64,000 bases of DNA from Leifsonia sp. AK011 (GTDB lineage Bacteria > Actinomycetota > Actinomycetes > Actinomycetales > Microbacteriaceae), in assembly GCF_013410945.1 (NCBI RefSeq), contig NZ_JACCCH010000001.1:1984001-2048000 (forward strand), in the 5' to 3' direction. The translations under genes were made by a program, and so were the position numbers. Within the stretch, counting starts at the first letter, position 1, and every line of letters begins with the position of its first letter. A model generated the notes under the pieces. It ran no database searches, was not told the DNA's origin, and was given only the letters and a program-made list of their open reading frames with translations. Below, piece after piece: positions 19,290 through 29,364 of this stretch.

Positions 19290-20069
19290 GTGGCCCCCAA
19301 GAAGAGCAGCGCCCGTGAAGAGCGCGAGGCGCGCGAGCGCCTCCGTCGATACAACGCACGTCAGGCGGTTCACGAGAATCAGCAGAAGCGACGTCGCCGC
19401 GACAACATCGTCGCCGTCATCGGCGTCATCGCCATTGCCGGCGTCGCAGCAGCGCTCCAGTTGTTCTACTTCAACGGCGGCCCTGGCACACCCACACCCA
19501 CGCCGTCCGCGTCTCCGTCCAGCGCCGTGAGCGCTGACGTGCCCGCAGCCGACTTCGCCGAGCCGCGCCTGTACGAGGGAACCCTCGTTCTGAACGACGA
19601 CATCTCGCTGGGTGTGACGCTCGATGCGACAGTCGCCCCCCAGGCCGTCTCGTCGATCCTCGCGGACACTTTGAGCGGCTACTACGTCGGCAAGTCCTGC
19701 CACCGCCTCGTGAACGGTGGATCGGCTGGCCTCCTGCAGTGCGGTGCTCTCGACGCTGAGGGCACGTCCGATCCGTCGTACACGTACGGACCCATCGAGA
19801 ACGCGCCAGAGGACAACATCTACCCGGCGGGAACGATCGCGGTCGCACGAGTCGCGGATGACGCGTACAGCAACGGCCACCAGTTCTTCATCGTGTTCCG
19901 CGACACCACACTTCCCGCGGACTCAGCGGGTGGCTACACGGTGGTCGGCAACATCAGCGACAACCTCGACGACCTGATCGCCGCGATCAGCGATCTCGGC
20001 ACGGCTGACGGCTCCGCTGACGGGCCTCCCCTCGTTCCCACCACCATCTCGAGCTTCTCGATCCAGTAA
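19290..20069 (+). CDS. Membrane-anchored peptidyl-prolyl cis-trans isomerase (cyclophilin type)
   Basis: Cyclophilin domain that catalyses proline isomerisation outside the membrane. The GTG at 19290 is preferred because AAGGAG lies 4 bases before it; the product is 259 aa. Residues 1-35 are very basic (KKSSAREEREARERLRRYN), then comes one membrane helix (IVAVIGVIAIAGVAAALQLFYF), a Pro/Ser/Thr linker, and the cyclophilin domain with VGKSCHRLVNGG, GTIAVARVADDAYSNGHQFFIVF and VVGNIS. The core is more divergent than cytosolic PpiA, but the FFIVF strand is kept. The following DUF349 gene is 83 bases downstream. Confidence 0.88.
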   Translation: MAPKKSSAREEREARERLRRYNARQAVHENQQKRRRRDNIVAVIGVIAIAGVAAALQLFYFNGGPGTPTPTPSASPSSAVSADVPAADFAEPRLYEGTLVLNDDISLGVTLDATVAPQAVSSILADTLSGYYVGKSCHRLVNGGSAGLLQCGALDAEGTSDPSYTYGPIENAPEDNIYPAGTIAVARVADDAYSNGHQFFIVFRDTTLPADSAGGYTVVGNISDNLDDLIAAISDLGTADGSADGPPLVPTTISSFSIQ

Positions 20070-20152
20070 CCACTCCGGCCGGGTGAAACGGGTGTCATAA
20101 GCTATGACCGCCCGAAGCATCCGCCCGGGCACAGGCAGGCAGGGTGATCCAC

Positions 20153-21382
20153 GTGACTGACCAGAAGACCCCATGGGGCCGTGTCGACGAGACCGGCACG
20201 GTCTACGTTCGCGAAGCCGACGGTGAACGGGCTGTCGGCTCGTACCCTGATGGCACCCCGGAAGAGGCCCTGGCCTACTTCGAACGCAAGTTCACCGAGC
20301 TCGCTGGCCAGGTGACGCTCCTCGAGCAGCGCGTGAAGCGTGGGGCATCCCCCTCTGATGTCTCGAAGGCCGTCGCAACCCTCACCGCGACTGTCACGAC
20401 GGCGAACGCCGTCGGGGACCTGCAGTCGCTGGCGACACGCCTCGAAGCACTCGGTGGCGCCGTGACCGAGCTCACCGAGAAGCAGCAAGCAGAGGCCAAG
20501 GCGGCAATCGCCGCCGCGCTCGCGGAACGTGAGGCCCTCGTCGTTGAGGCCGAGAAGCTTGCGGCGCAGGATCCTGCCAAAGCCCAGTGGAAGACTGTGA
20601 CGGCCCAGGTTGATGACCTGTTCGCGCGGTGGCAGAAGCAGCAGACCGAGGGGCCTCGACTCCCCAAGGGCGAGGACAACGACCTCTGGAAGCGATTCCG
20701 TGCCGCGCGCACGACGATCGACTCCCACCGTCGGGCATTCTTCGCTGAGCTCGACAGCCAGCACCGCGATGCGCGCAACGCCAAGCAGGCTCTCGTCGAG
20801 AAGGCCGAAGCTCTCGCTTCCAAGGGTCCGGACGGCATCCCGGCCTACCGTGCCCTCCTCGACGAGTGGAAGCTCGCGGGTCGCGCTGGCAAGAAGATCG
20901 ACGACTCGCTCTGGGCCAAGTTCAAGGCCGCCGGCGACGTGCTCTACGCCGCCAAGTCCGAGATCGACGCGCAGGAGAACGCGGAGTTCGACGCGAACCT
21001 CAAGCTCAAGCTCGAACTGGTTGCCGAGGCCGAGGGCATCCTGAAGATCACGGATCGCGCCAAGGCCAAGGAGGCACTGTTCTCCGTGCAGAAGCGTTGG
21101 GACGCGATTGGCAAGGTACCCCGCGACCAGGTCAGAGTGATCGAGGATCGTCTTCGCAAGGTCGAGAACGCCGTCCGCAAGCTCGACGAGGAGCACTGGC
21201 AGAAGTCGAACCCCGAGCGCCAGCAGCGCGAGCAGGGCTTCCTCGGACAGCTCAACGAGGCGATCGCGAAGCTCGAGCAGGAGCTCGCCGACGCCAAGGC
21301 CAGCGGCGACAAGAAGAAGATCGCCGCCGCCAAGGAGGCTCTCGACGCGCGCAAGGCGTGGCTGGGTGCCCTCTCGTCATAG
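20153..21382 (+). CDS. DUF349 domain-containing protein
   Basis: A mostly helical cytosolic protein of 409 aa (412 if the GTG at 20144 is used). It begins with a short PWGRVDETGTVYVREADGERAVGSYPDG module that is common to actinobacterial members and then has several DUF349 repeats, visible as W-K-x-x-x-W motifs (for example AQWKTVTAQVDDLFARW and LLDEWKLAGRAGKKIDDSLWAKFKAAGD) with long coiled-coil stretches rich in Lys, Glu and Ala. Function is unknown; DUF349 proteins have been linked to ribosome or stringent-response biology only loosely. Confidence 0.85.
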   Translation: MTDQKTPWGRVDETGTVYVREADGERAVGSYPDGTPEEALAYFERKFTELAGQVTLLEQRVKRGASPSDVSKAVATLTATVTTANAVGDLQSLATRLEALGGAVTELTEKQQAEAKAAIAAALAEREALVVEAEKLAAQDPAKAQWKTVTAQVDDLFARWQKQQTEGPRLPKGEDNDLWKRFRAARTTIDSHRRAFFAELDSQHRDARNAKQALVEKAEALASKGPDGIPAYRALLDEWKLAGRAGKKIDDSLWAKFKAAGDVLYAAKSEIDAQENAEFDANLKLKLELVAEAEGILKITDRAKAKEALFSVQKRWDAIGKVPRDQVRVIEDRLRKVENAVRKLDEEHWQKSNPERQQREQGFLGQLNEAIAKLEQELADAKASGDKKKIAAAKEALDARKAWLGALSS

Positions 21383-21473
21383 CGGATCGCCCGCGTCTCA
21401 TCCCCAGCTCGGGTTCTCCACCGACGTTGGACGACGATGAGATTCAGGACTCCCGCAGGTCCATGATGGGCGG

Positions 21474-22013
21474 ATGCACCTGATCCTCACGTCGACGGAC
21501 CTGCCCCTGGCAGAGCTCAGTGCCATGCGGCTGGACGGTGAGCTCGTCGCGGTCGATCGTTGGTACGCACCGTTCGACGACTTCCCGACAGAGCGCCAGC
21601 GGGCCGCTGCCCTGTTCGACGGACTTCCCGATCGCCTCATCGCAGAACGCCGAACCGCGGCCTGGGTGTGGGGCGCCGTCGACACTCCCCCAGCACCCCA
21701 CGAGTTCTGCACCGCACACGACGCACGGGTAACACGGAGGCCAACCCCTCATGTCGTGATCCGGGAGGTGGTGCTCGGTCCTGCCGATACGGTGACGATC
21801 TCCGGGCTCGCGGTGACGACCCCCCAGCGCACGGCAGCAGACCTCCTGCGGTTCACCGAGTCGTGGTCCCCGAGGGACCGTGAGACAACCCGCCGACTCT
21901 TAAGCATCGGCAGCGTCTGCGAGCAGGATGTCCTCGACGAGCTGAGCCGCCACAAGCTCCCGCACAAACGCCGGGCTGTCGAACGACTACGGGAGTGCGT
22001 TAGCCCGAATTGA
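21474..22013 (+). CDS. AbiEi-like antitoxin-family protein, orphan
   Basis: A 179 aa protein of uncertain role. The middle and end (HVVIREVVLGPADTVTISGLAVTTPQRTAADLLRFTE, then RRLLSIGSVCEQDVLDELSRHKLPHKRRAVERLRE) resemble the C-terminal domain of type IV AbiEi antitoxin-family proteins that are scattered as single genes in Microbacteriaceae: the phrase V-T-T-P-x-R-T-A-x-D-L is typical. The N-terminal winged helix expected of AbiEi is missing, and no AbiEii nucleotidyltransferase partner is nearby, so an antitoxin role is doubtful. It runs into rel with a 14 base convergent overlap. Confidence 0.6.
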   Translation: MHLILTSTDLPLAELSAMRLDGELVAVDRWYAPFDDFPTERQRAAALFDGLPDRLIAERRTAAWVWGAVDTPPAPHEFCTAHDARVTRRPTPHVVIREVVLGPADTVTISGLAVTTPQRTAADLLRFTESWSPRDRETTRRLLSIGSVCEQDVLDELSRHKLPHKRRAVERLRECVSPN

Positions 22014-24252
22014 CGCGATACACGTCGTACACCGCGTCGATACGCCTGACGGCATTGAGGACGCGGTCGAGATGCGTCGTGTCACCCATCTCAAACACGA
22101 ACCTGCTCAGGGCGAGCCGCTCGCTGGACGTCGACACGGTCGCCGAAAGAATGTTGACGTGGCTCTCGCTGAGCACTCGGGTCACGTCGGACAGCAACCC
22201 CGGCCGGTCCAGCGCCTCGACCTGGATCTGCACGAGGAAGACACTCTTGGAACTCGGCGCCCACTCGACATCGATCATGCGCTCAGGCTCCTGCATGAGG
22301 GAACCGACGTTGTGGCAGTCGCTGCGGTGCACCGAAACTCCGGCACCGCGCGTGACGAAACCGACAATCTCGTCGCCCGGGACCGGCGTGCAGCACTTCG
22401 CGAGCTTCACGAGGATGTCGGGAGCGCCGCGCACGAGCACGCCGGAGTCGCTGTTCTTCAGGGCCCGACTGCGCGCCTTGGGAACAAACGTAAGGTCGTC
22501 CTCGTGCTCGTCCTCGCTGACGAGGGATGTCACGACCTTCTCGATCACGGACTGCGTCGACACGTGCCCTTCGCCGACAGCCGCGTAGAGGGCGGACACA
22601 TCGTCGTAGCGCATCTGCGCCGCGACCTCGGCGAACGAGTCCTGGCTCATCAACTTCTGCAGGGGAAGGTTCTGCTTGCGCATGGCGCGAGCGATGGCAT
22701 CCTTGCCCTGCTCGATAGCCTCCTCGCGACGCTCCTTGGTGAACCAGGCCTTGATCTTGTTGCGCGCGCGGGTGCTCTTGACGAAGGCGAGCCAGTCCTG
22801 GCTCGGGGCAGCATCCGGGTTCTTGGAGGTGAAGACCTCCACGGAATCGCCGCTCTGCAGCTCGCTCTCGAGGGGAACCAGTCGACCGTTGACCTTCGCG
22901 CCCATCGTGCGGTGACCGACCTCGGTGTGCACCGCGTACGCGAAGTCCACGGGGGTCGCACCAGCGGGAAGACCGATGACCTTGCCCTGGGGTGTGAAGA
23001 CGTAGACCTCCTTCGCGCCGATCTCGAACCGCAGGCTGTCGAGGAACTCGCTCGGGTCGTCGGTCTCCGCCTGCCAGTCGGTGATGTGGGCGAGCCACGC
23101 CATGTCGGCATCACCGTGCGATGCGTTCTGGTCGTCACCGCGTCCACTTGTGACGCGGTCCTTGTACTTCCAGTGGGCTGCAACGCCGAACTCGGCACGC
23201 TGGTGCATCTCGTTCGTGCGGATCTGGATCTCCACGGCCTTGCCCTGCGGACCGATCACCGTGGTGTGGAGCGACTGGTAGAGGTTGAACTTGGGAGTGG
23301 CGATGTAGTCCTTGAAACGGCCGGGAACCGGCATCCACCGGGCATGGATGGAGCCGAGCACCGCGTAGCAGTCGCGCACCGAATTGACGAGCACGCGGAT
23401 ACCGACGAGGTCGTAGATCTCGTCGAACTCGCGGCCGCGCACGATCATCTTCTGGTAGATCGAGTAGTACTGCTTGGGTCGTCCGACGACGGAGCCCTTG
23501 ATCTTGGAGGCCTTCAGGTCGTCATTGACGGCGTCGATGACCTGTTGCATGAACTGCTCGCGCTGCGGCGTGCGCTTGCTGACAAGGCTTTCGATCTCGA
23601 CGTAGAGCTTGGGGTGCAGCACTGCGAAAGAGAGGTCCTCGAGCTCGAGCTTGATCGCCTGGATTCCCAGTCGATGAGCCAGGGGGGCGTATATCTCGAG
23701 CGTCTCTGTCGCCTTGCGCGTGGCGGAGGCCTCCTCGACGAAGCCCCAGGTGCGCGCGTTGTGCAGGCGGTCCGCGAGCTTGATGACGAGAACACGGATG
23801 TCCTTGGACATCGCCACGACCATCTTGCGCACCGTTTCCGCCTGTGCGCTGTCGCCGTACTTGAGCTTGTCGAGCTTGGTGACGCCATCGACGAGCATGG
23901 CGATCTCATCGCCGAAGTCAGCACGCACCATGTCGAGCGTGTAATCGGTGTCCTCGACAGTGTCATGCAGGAGCGCGGCAGCGACGGTCTTGGTGCCGAT
24001 GCCGAGATCCGCGAGGATCTGCGCCACCGCGACCGGGTGGGTGATGTACGGCTCGCCGCTCTTGCGCTTCTGACCACGATGGGCCTTCTCGGCAGCAGTG
24101 TAGGCACGCTCGATGAGGGCGATGTCGGACTTCGGGTGGTGCATCCGAACGGTCTTGATCAGGCGATCGACGGCACCGGCAGGCTGGGCACGGGAGAACA
24201 GCCGAGGGAGCAGGGTGCGCAGCGAAGCGGTGCTCTGTCCCGTCTCCGTCAT
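22000..24252 (-). CDS. rel: Bifunctional (p)ppGpp synthetase/hydrolase
   Basis: Makes and degrades the alarmone (p)ppGpp in the stringent response. The 750 aa protein has the normal long Rel layout: HD hydrolase domain with KSGEPYITHPVAVAQILADLG and AALLHDTVEDTDY (residues about 60-200), synthetase domain with YQSLHTTVIGPQGKAVEIQIRT, TGS domain (VYVFTPQGKVIGLPAGATPVDFAYAVH), helical/zinc-finger region with CCTPVPGD and DCHN, and a C-terminal ACT domain. Both catalytic cores look intact. AGGAGG lies 8 bases before the ATG. Confidence 0.97.
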   Translation of the reverse strand: MTETGQSTASLRTLLPRLFSRAQPAGAVDRLIKTVRMHHPKSDIALIERAYTAAEKAHRGQKRKSGEPYITHPVAVAQILADLGIGTKTVAAALLHDTVEDTDYTLDMVRADFGDEIAMLVDGVTKLDKLKYGDSAQAETVRKMVVAMSKDIRVLVIKLADRLHNARTWGFVEEASATRKATETLEIYAPLAHRLGIQAIKLELEDLSFAVLHPKLYVEIESLVSKRTPQREQFMQQVIDAVNDDLKASKIKGSVVGRPKQYYSIYQKMIVRGREFDEIYDLVGIRVLVNSVRDCYAVLGSIHARWMPVPGRFKDYIATPKFNLYQSLHTTVIGPQGKAVEIQIRTNEMHQRAEFGVAAHWKYKDRVTSGRGDDQNASHGDADMAWLAHITDWQAETDDPSEFLDSLRFEIGAKEVYVFTPQGKVIGLPAGATPVDFAYAVHTEVGHRTMGAKVNGRLVPLESELQSGDSVEVFTSKNPDAAPSQDWLAFVKSTRARNKIKAWFTKERREEAIEQGKDAIARAMRKQNLPLQKLMSQDSFAEVAAQMRYDDVSALYAAVGEGHVSTQSVIEKVVTSLVSEDEHEDDLTFVPKARSRALKNSDSGVLVRGAPDILVKLAKCCTPVPGDEIVGFVTRGAGVSVHRSDCHNVGSLMQEPERMIDVEWAPSSKSVFLVQIQVEALDRPGLLSDVTRVLSESHVNILSATVSTSSERLALSRFVFEMGDTTHLDRVLNAVRRIDAVYDVYRVNSG

Positions 24253-24362
24253 GCCCCCACCTCCTGAACCAATTCTAGTTCTTCGGCGCGGAGCATCCCG
24301 CGACGCACGCTGCGCCCAGGACCTCGAGCGACAGCATGCGGAGCGACGTCAGCGTGCCGCGA

Positions 24363-25349
24363 TCAGCGGACAGCTCCAGCGGTCGTGCGCGGTGCGGACT
24401 TCTTCTTGTCCTCCTTGCGCACGATCGTCTCACCCTGTCGCATCCACGCGTAGAGCGGGGCCGCGATGAAGATCGTCGAGTACGTGCCAACGAAGATTCC
24501 GATGAAGAGCGCGAGCGCGATGTCACGAAGGGTCCCAGCACCCAGCAGCACGGCACCGATGAAGAGAATGGATGCCACGGGCAGGAGCGCCACGATCGAC
24601 GTGTTGATCGACCGTACGAGCGTCTGGTTGACCGCGAGGTTCACGGACTCGCCGAACGTGCGCGACGTGCCCTCCGCCGTGTTCTCACGGATCTTGTCGA
24701 AGACCACGACCGTGTCATACAGCGAGTACCCGAGGATCGTCAGGAAGCCGATGACGGCGGCCGGCGTGACCTCGAATCCGACGATGCCGTAGACACCCGC
24801 AGTGATGATGAGGTCGTGCAGAAGGGCGATGATCGCCGCGGCCGACATCTTCCAGGTGCGGAAGTAGAGGGCCATGATCGCGGCGGCGAACAGGAGGAAG
24901 ACGCCGAGCGCGGTCAGCGCGGATCTGGTGATGTCCGATCCCCAGGTAGCACCGATGAAGGAGTAGGTCACATCCTCGAGGGGGACGTCGTAGGCCTCAC
25001 CGAGCGCGTCGCGGATCTCCTGCGACTCCTCGGTGGACACGAGGTCCGTCTGCACGCGGATGGAGTCGCCCCCGTTGACGACGGAAACGCGGGTGGCGGC
25101 GTCCGGGACAACCTCAGCCACGGCATCCTGCGCGAGCGACTGGTCGACCTCGGCCGGATTGCTGACCGTGAACTCCGAGCCACCGGTGAACTCGATACCG
25201 AGCACGAAACCACCGCGAAGGAACGTGCCTCCGATGGCGACGACGATCGCGATGATGGCGACGGTGAACCAAATGCGCTTCTTGCCGACGAAGTCGAACG
25301 AGCGCTTTCCCGTGTAGAGGTCGTTACCGAACTGGGAGAAGCTTGCCAT
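24363..25349 (-). CDS. secF: Protein translocase subunit SecF
   Basis: Partner of SecD; helps SecYEG export using the proton motive force. The 328 aa sequence has six membrane segments, the periplasmic P1-type domain between TM1 and TM2 starting with GIEFTGGSEFTVS (the D/E-F-x-G-G motif), and the conserved TILGYSLYDTVVVFDKIREN in the C-terminal half. The start shares one base with the secD stop. The last ~25 residues are basic and cytosolic. Confidence 0.96.
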   Translation of the reverse strand: MASFSQFGNDLYTGKRSFDFVGKKRIWFTVAIIAIVVAIGGTFLRGGFVLGIEFTGGSEFTVSNPAEVDQSLAQDAVAEVVPDAATRVSVVNGGDSIRVQTDLVSTEESQEIRDALGEAYDVPLEDVTYSFIGATWGSDITRSALTALGVFLLFAAAIMALYFRTWKMSAAAIIALLHDLIITAGVYGIVGFEVTPAAVIGFLTILGYSLYDTVVVFDKIRENTAEGTSRTFGESVNLAVNQTLVRSINTSIVALLPVASILFIGAVLLGAGTLRDIALALFIGIFVGTYSTIFIAAPLYAWMRQGETIVRKEDKKKSAPRTTAGAVR

Positions 25350-27100
25350 CAGGAGTCCTTCCCTTCGCTCGAGGCTGAAGATCCTGCGGCCTCGGCCGCC
25401 TTCCGCTCGGCAATGGTCTGTCGGCGCGCTGCCTCACGGCTGCTCTTCGCCTTCTTGGTGTCGGGAACGCCAACCGGGTCGCGGAACTGGGCCCGTCCCC
25501 GGTACACCGCGCCGAGGGCCTGCGGATCAAGCCCACTGAGGCGGTGCCCACCACCGAAGAACTTGGTCCTCGCGAGGAGCTGCAGCATCGGATGTGTGAA
25601 CAGCGAGACGACGAGAAGGTCAACGATCGTCGTGAGACCGAGCGTCAGCGCGAATCCACGGACGTTACCCACCGCGAGGATGAAGAGAATCGCCGCGGCA
25701 AGGAAGTTGACCGCATCGGACGCGAGGATCGTGCGGAATGCACGCTTCCACCCGGCTTCGACGGATGACTCGAGGCTCTTGCCGTCACGAAGCTCGTCAC
25801 GGATGCGCTCGAAGTACACGATGAACGAGTCCGCCGTGATACCGATGGCGACGATGAGACCTGCGACACCGGCGAGCGACAGTCGGTAGCCCTGTCGCCA
25901 CGACAGGATCGCGATGAGCAGGTAGGTGATGAGCGCCGCGATGAGGAGGGACGCGATGGTGATCGAGCCGAGCGCACGGTACTGGATGAGCGAGTAGACG
26001 ATGACGAGCGCAAGTCCGATAGCACCCGCGATGAGTCCGCTGAGCAGCTGGGATGAACCAAGCGTCGCCGAGATCGTGTCGCGGCTCTGGACCTCGAACC
26101 CGATGGGGAGGGCGCCGAACTTGAGCTGGTCGGCGAGGGTCTTCGCGGATTCCTGCGTGAATGAGCCGGAGATCTGCGGACGACCGTCCTGGATGACGCC
26201 CTGCGTCGTCGGAGCCGAGATCACGCTGCCGTCGAGGACGATCGCGAAACGGTTGCGCGGGTCAGAAACGTTGGGGTCGGTCCCGAGGTAGCCGTAGAGC
26301 CTCTTGGTGACCTCGGCGAACTGCTGCGTGCCCTGCTCGTTGAAGGTGATGAAGACACCCCACTGGCCGGTGCTCACGCCCTGTGAGTTCGTTACCGGAC
26401 CGCTCGTGGCATCCGAGATCTCCTCGCCCGTGACCTCGACCGGGCCGAGGATGAACTTCTCGATGCCGTCCGTGCTGCACGTCACGAGGGGCTGGTCGGC
26501 CGGGGCAACGTTCGCGTTGCTCTCCTCGAGCGTGGAGCAATCGAAGTTCTGGAACTCATCGAGAAGCGCGGGCGACACCCAGCTGGGGTCACTCGCGTCC
26601 GTCGGGGACGCGGTCAGCTCTGTCGAGAGCGGTTCGGGGTTCTCCGCCTCGGGTGTCGGCGACGGCGAGGCCGTCGAGTCGTCCCCACCGACGGAACTGT
26701 TCGCTGCAGCATCCGTGAAGATCACGGGACGGAACTCGAGCTTTGCCGAGGACTCGATGCGGGCGATCGTCTCATCGTCGGGCACACCAGGGATCGCGAC
26801 AACGATGTTCTGCGAGCCCTGCGTGCTGATCTCCGCCTCGGAGACACCGCTCGCGTCGATACGCTGACGGATGATCGACACAGCCTGGTCGAGTTGCTCC
26901 GGTGAGACGGTCTCCCCGCTCTCGAGCCGGGGAGCCAGGATGATCTGCGTTCCACCCTCAAGGTCGAGCGCGAGTTTCGGGACCCACGAGCCTCCACCCC
27001 ACAGCACTCCGGCGCCGTTGATGGCGATGAGGCCCACGATGATGACGCCTAGCCAGGTGAGTGAACGCCACGCCTTTCGGACGGGTGTAGATCGTGCCAC
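25349..27100 (-). CDS. secD: Protein translocase subunit SecD
   Basis: Large subunit of the SecDF accessory translocase. The 583 aa protein has TM1, then LGLDLEGGTQ-type motif (here KLALDLEGGTQIILAP), a long extracytoplasmic region containing an acidic Ser/Pro/Glu-rich insert around residues 150-190 as in other actinobacteria, and a five-helix C-terminal bundle with VAIGITADSFIVYFERIRDEL. The start is a GTG. It is first translated after yajC in the secF-secD-yajC cluster, which is the usual order. Confidence 0.96.
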   Translation of the reverse strand: MARSTPVRKAWRSLTWLGVIIVGLIAINGAGVLWGGGSWVPKLALDLEGGTQIILAPRLESGETVSPEQLDQAVSIIRQRIDASGVSEAEISTQGSQNIVVAIPGVPDDETIARIESSAKLEFRPVIFTDAAANSSVGGDDSTASPSPTPEAENPEPLSTELTASPTDASDPSWVSPALLDEFQNFDCSTLEESNANVAPADQPLVTCSTDGIEKFILGPVEVTGEEISDATSGPVTNSQGVSTGQWGVFITFNEQGTQQFAEVTKRLYGYLGTDPNVSDPRNRFAIVLDGSVISAPTTQGVIQDGRPQISGSFTQESAKTLADQLKFGALPIGFEVQSRDTISATLGSSQLLSGLIAGAIGLALVIVYSLIQYRALGSITIASLLIAALITYLLIAILSWRQGYRLSLAGVAGLIVAIGITADSFIVYFERIRDELRDGKSLESSVEAGWKRAFRTILASDAVNFLAAAILFILAVGNVRGFALTLGLTTIVDLLVVSLFTHPMLQLLARTKFFGGGHRLSGLDPQALGAVYRGRAQFRDPVGVPDTKKAKSSREAARRQTIAERKAAEAAGSSASSEGKDS

Positions 27101-27198
27101 TGGGATGTCTCAGCTTTCTGTGCGTTGCGGGACGCTTCGTCGCGTGCCCACCGTGAAGTGCTGGCTCCGCACTGCGGGGCCAGCAACCAAGGCTAGTG

Positions 27199-27627
27199 CT
27201 ACTCGGAGGCCTTCTTTGACGAACCGGGCTTCTTCTCCGGCTCGACACGCTCACCATAGGCGGGCTCGTCGCTCTCGGCGGCTGCTGCGGCCTCGCGCTC
27301 GGCAGCCTCGCGGTTTGCGATCTCCATTGCCTCCTCGACTGAGCGGGGCTCGCCCGGCTCACCCTCGGCGACGTCAACGGTCTTCGCGAGAGTCTGCTTG
27401 TGCACAGTCACGAGCACACCAGGACTGACCTCGAGAACAGCTTCGTTCGTGATGTCATCCACCGAGACGAGAGTGGCGAAGAGGCCGAAGCTGGTCATGA
27501 CGCGAGCACCCGGAACCATCTTGGTCTGCAGCTCTTCCGCCTGCTGCTTGCGCTTGCGGCTGTTTCGGAACATGAAGAACACGAGCACCGCCAGGATGGC
27601 GAGCATTCCAATAGTTAACGGATCCAT
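27199..27627 (-). CDS. yajC: Preprotein translocase subunit YajC
   Basis: Small single-pass protein associated with SecDF. I use the ATG at 27627 (142 aa, MDPLTIGMLAILAVLVFFMFRNSRKRKQQ), since this gives the standard short N-terminus followed by the membrane helix and a basic stop-transfer; the frame is open 11 codons further up. The YajC core QTKMVPGARVMTSFGLFATLVSVDDITNEAVLEVSPGVLVTVHKQTL follows, then an acidic C-terminal tail longer than in E. coli but common in actinobacteria. Confidence 0.93.
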   Translation of the reverse strand: MDPLTIGMLAILAVLVFFMFRNSRKRKQQAEELQTKMVPGARVMTSFGLFATLVSVDDITNEAVLEVSPGVLVTVHKQTLAKTVDVAEGEPGEPRSVEEAMEIANREAAEREAAAAAESDEPAYGERVEPEKKPGSSKKASE

Positions 27628-27716
27628 GAGGGGCACCTTCCAGGTGAAGTTCTCCGGCACTCGGCCGAGTTACGGTTCGCAAGTCTAAGTCGAGTTATCT
27701 GCGCAACCGCCCCTAA

Positions 27717-28757
27717 TCATAAGTCATCACCGAAGAGACCAGGCGTTCCGGTTGCCGAGGCCGGCGGCTGGAGCTTGAAATGTCGCCAGGCTTCACGCGT
27801 GGCTACCCTGCCCCGCGGTGTGCGCGTGAGAAGGCCGATCCGCACGAGGAAGGGCTCGACAACGGACTCGACGGTCTCCGCCTCCTCCCCCACTGAGACC
27901 GCAAGGGTGCTCAGCCCGACCGGGCCACCGCCGAACCGAAGGAGAACAGTGTTCATGACGGCACGGTCGAGTCGGTCAAGCCCGAGTTCGTCCACCTCGT
28001 AGAGCTCGAGCGCAGCCCGCACCGACGACAGCGTCGGGCCGCCGCCGTGAACGAGCGCGTAGTCGCGCACTCTGCGCAGCAGACGATTCGCAATGCGCGG
28101 AGTTCCTCGGCTGCGACGGGCGATCTCGGATCGCGACTCCGGCGACAGGTCGAGGTCGAGGAGTCGCGACGCCCGTTCCAACACCTTCTCGAGCTCGGAC
28201 TCGTCGTAGAACTCCATGTGGGCCGTGAAACCGAAACGATCACGCAGGGGGTTGGGGAGCAGTCCTGAACGTGTCGTGGCGCCCACGAGGGTGAAGGGTG
28301 CGAGATCGAGCGGGATGGACGTCGCACCGGCCCCCTTGCCCACCATGATGTCGATGCGGAAGTCCTCCATGGCGAGGTAGAGCATCTCCTCCGCCGAACG
28401 TGCCATGCGGTGGATCTCGTCGATGAAGAGAACCTCGCCGGGCACGAGGGAGGACAGGACGGCGGCCAGGTCGCCCGCGTGCTGGATGGCGGGGCCACTC
28501 GACATGCGCAGCGGACGATCACTCTCGTGCGCGACGATGATCGCGAGCGTCGTCTTGCCCAATCCGGGAGGACCTGCGAGCAGGATGTGGTCGGGGGTGC
28601 GGTTCTGGAGTGCTGCGGCCTTGAGCAGGAGCTCGAGCTGGCCGCGCACCTTCGACTGCCCCACGAACTCGGCAAGCGAGCGGGGTCGGAGCGCGCCTTC
28701 GAAAGCGATCTCAAGATCGGACTCCGGCTCCTGCCGCACTACGGAATCGGGGTCCAC
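27717..28757 (-). CDS. ruvB: Holliday junction branch migration helicase RuvB
   Basis: AAA+ motor that drives Holliday junction migration with RuvA. The 346 aa product has [11 protein letters not shown] near the start, Walker [13 protein letters not shown], Walker [10 protein letters not shown], sensor [18 protein letters not shown] with the arginine finger, and a C-terminal winged helix ([19 protein letters not shown]). It starts 1 base after ruvA ends, in the ruvC-ruvA-ruvB order read along the minus strand. Confidence 0.98.
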   Translation of the reverse strand: MDPDSVVRQEPESDLEIAFEGALRPRSLAEFVGQSKVRGQLELLLKAAALQNRTPDHILLAGPPGLGKTTLAIIVAHESDRPLRMSSGPAIQHAGDLAAVLSSLVPGEVLFIDEIHRMARSAEEMLYLAMEDFRIDIMVGKGAGATSIPLDLAPFTLVGATTRSGLLPNPLRDRFGFTAHMEFYDESELEKVLERASRLLDLDLSPESRSEIARRSRGTPRIANRLLRRVRDYALVHGGGPTLSSVRAALELYEVDELGLDRLDRAVMNTVLLRFGGGPVGLSTLAVSVGEEAETVESVVEPFLVRIGLLTRTPRGRVATREAWRHFKLQPPASATGTPGLFGDDL

Positions 28758-28758
28758 G

Positions 28759-29364
28759 TCAGCTCCTCGGTCCCAGTGATGCGAGCGCGAGCCTCAACAG
28801 TGAGGCAACAGTTTCGGAATCGGGCGAGGATGCCGCGGCGAGGGCGTCCTCGACGGCCTGGGCGGCCACGCGCTCCGGCCATCCGAGCCCGACGAGCGCG
28901 ATTGTGACGCTCTCCCCCACCGACACTGCCGCTGGTGCGCTCCCTGCCGGCGTCCGTGGCCTTGTGATCGCCAGCTTGCCGGCGAGTGAGACGACGATGA
29001 GCTTCGCCGTCTTGGGACCGATACCCGACACCTTGCGAAACGCCGCGTCGTCCTCGATTGCGATCGCGTGGGAGATCTCCGCCGGACTCATGGCCGCCAG
29101 AACCCCCAGCGCGCTCTTGGGACCGACACCCGTCACACCGCGCAGGAGGTCGAACACCTCGAGCTCCTCAGCGGTGCCGAACCCGTACAACGAGAGGTCG
29201 TCCTCGCGAACGATCAGAGCCGTGAGGACGAGCGCCTCCTGTCCCGCGCGAAGAGTGAGGGCATGCTGGGGCGTGACCGTGATCGCGAGACCGACGCCCC
29301 CGACCTCGATCACGGCACGAGTACCGGCAGCGTGCAACACGGTGCCCCGCACCGACGAGATCAC
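28759..29364 (-). CDS. ruvA: Holliday junction branch migration protein RuvA
   Basis: Tetrameric junction-binding protein that loads RuvB. The 201 aa protein has the N-terminal OB fold ([30 protein letters not shown]), two helix-hairpin-helix motifs ([20 protein letters not shown] and [23 protein letters not shown]) and a C-terminal RuvB-binding domain after an Ala/Pro linker. It overlaps ruvC by 4 bases. Confidence 0.97.
   Translation of the reverse strand: MISSVRGTVLHAAGTRAVIEVGGVGLAITVTPQHALTLRAGQEALVLTALIVREDDLSLYGFGTAEELEVFDLLRGVTGVGPKSALGVLAAMSPAEISHAIAIEDDAAFRKVSGIGPKTAKLIVVSLAGKLAITRPRTPAGSAPAAVSVGESVTIALVGLGWPERVAAQAVEDALAAASSPDSETVASLLRLALASLGPRS

Noticed and set aside
22072-24267. 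731-codon open frame antisense to rel
   Set aside because: Mirror of a high-GC gene; no family features, no ribosome binding site, and rel itself is certain.
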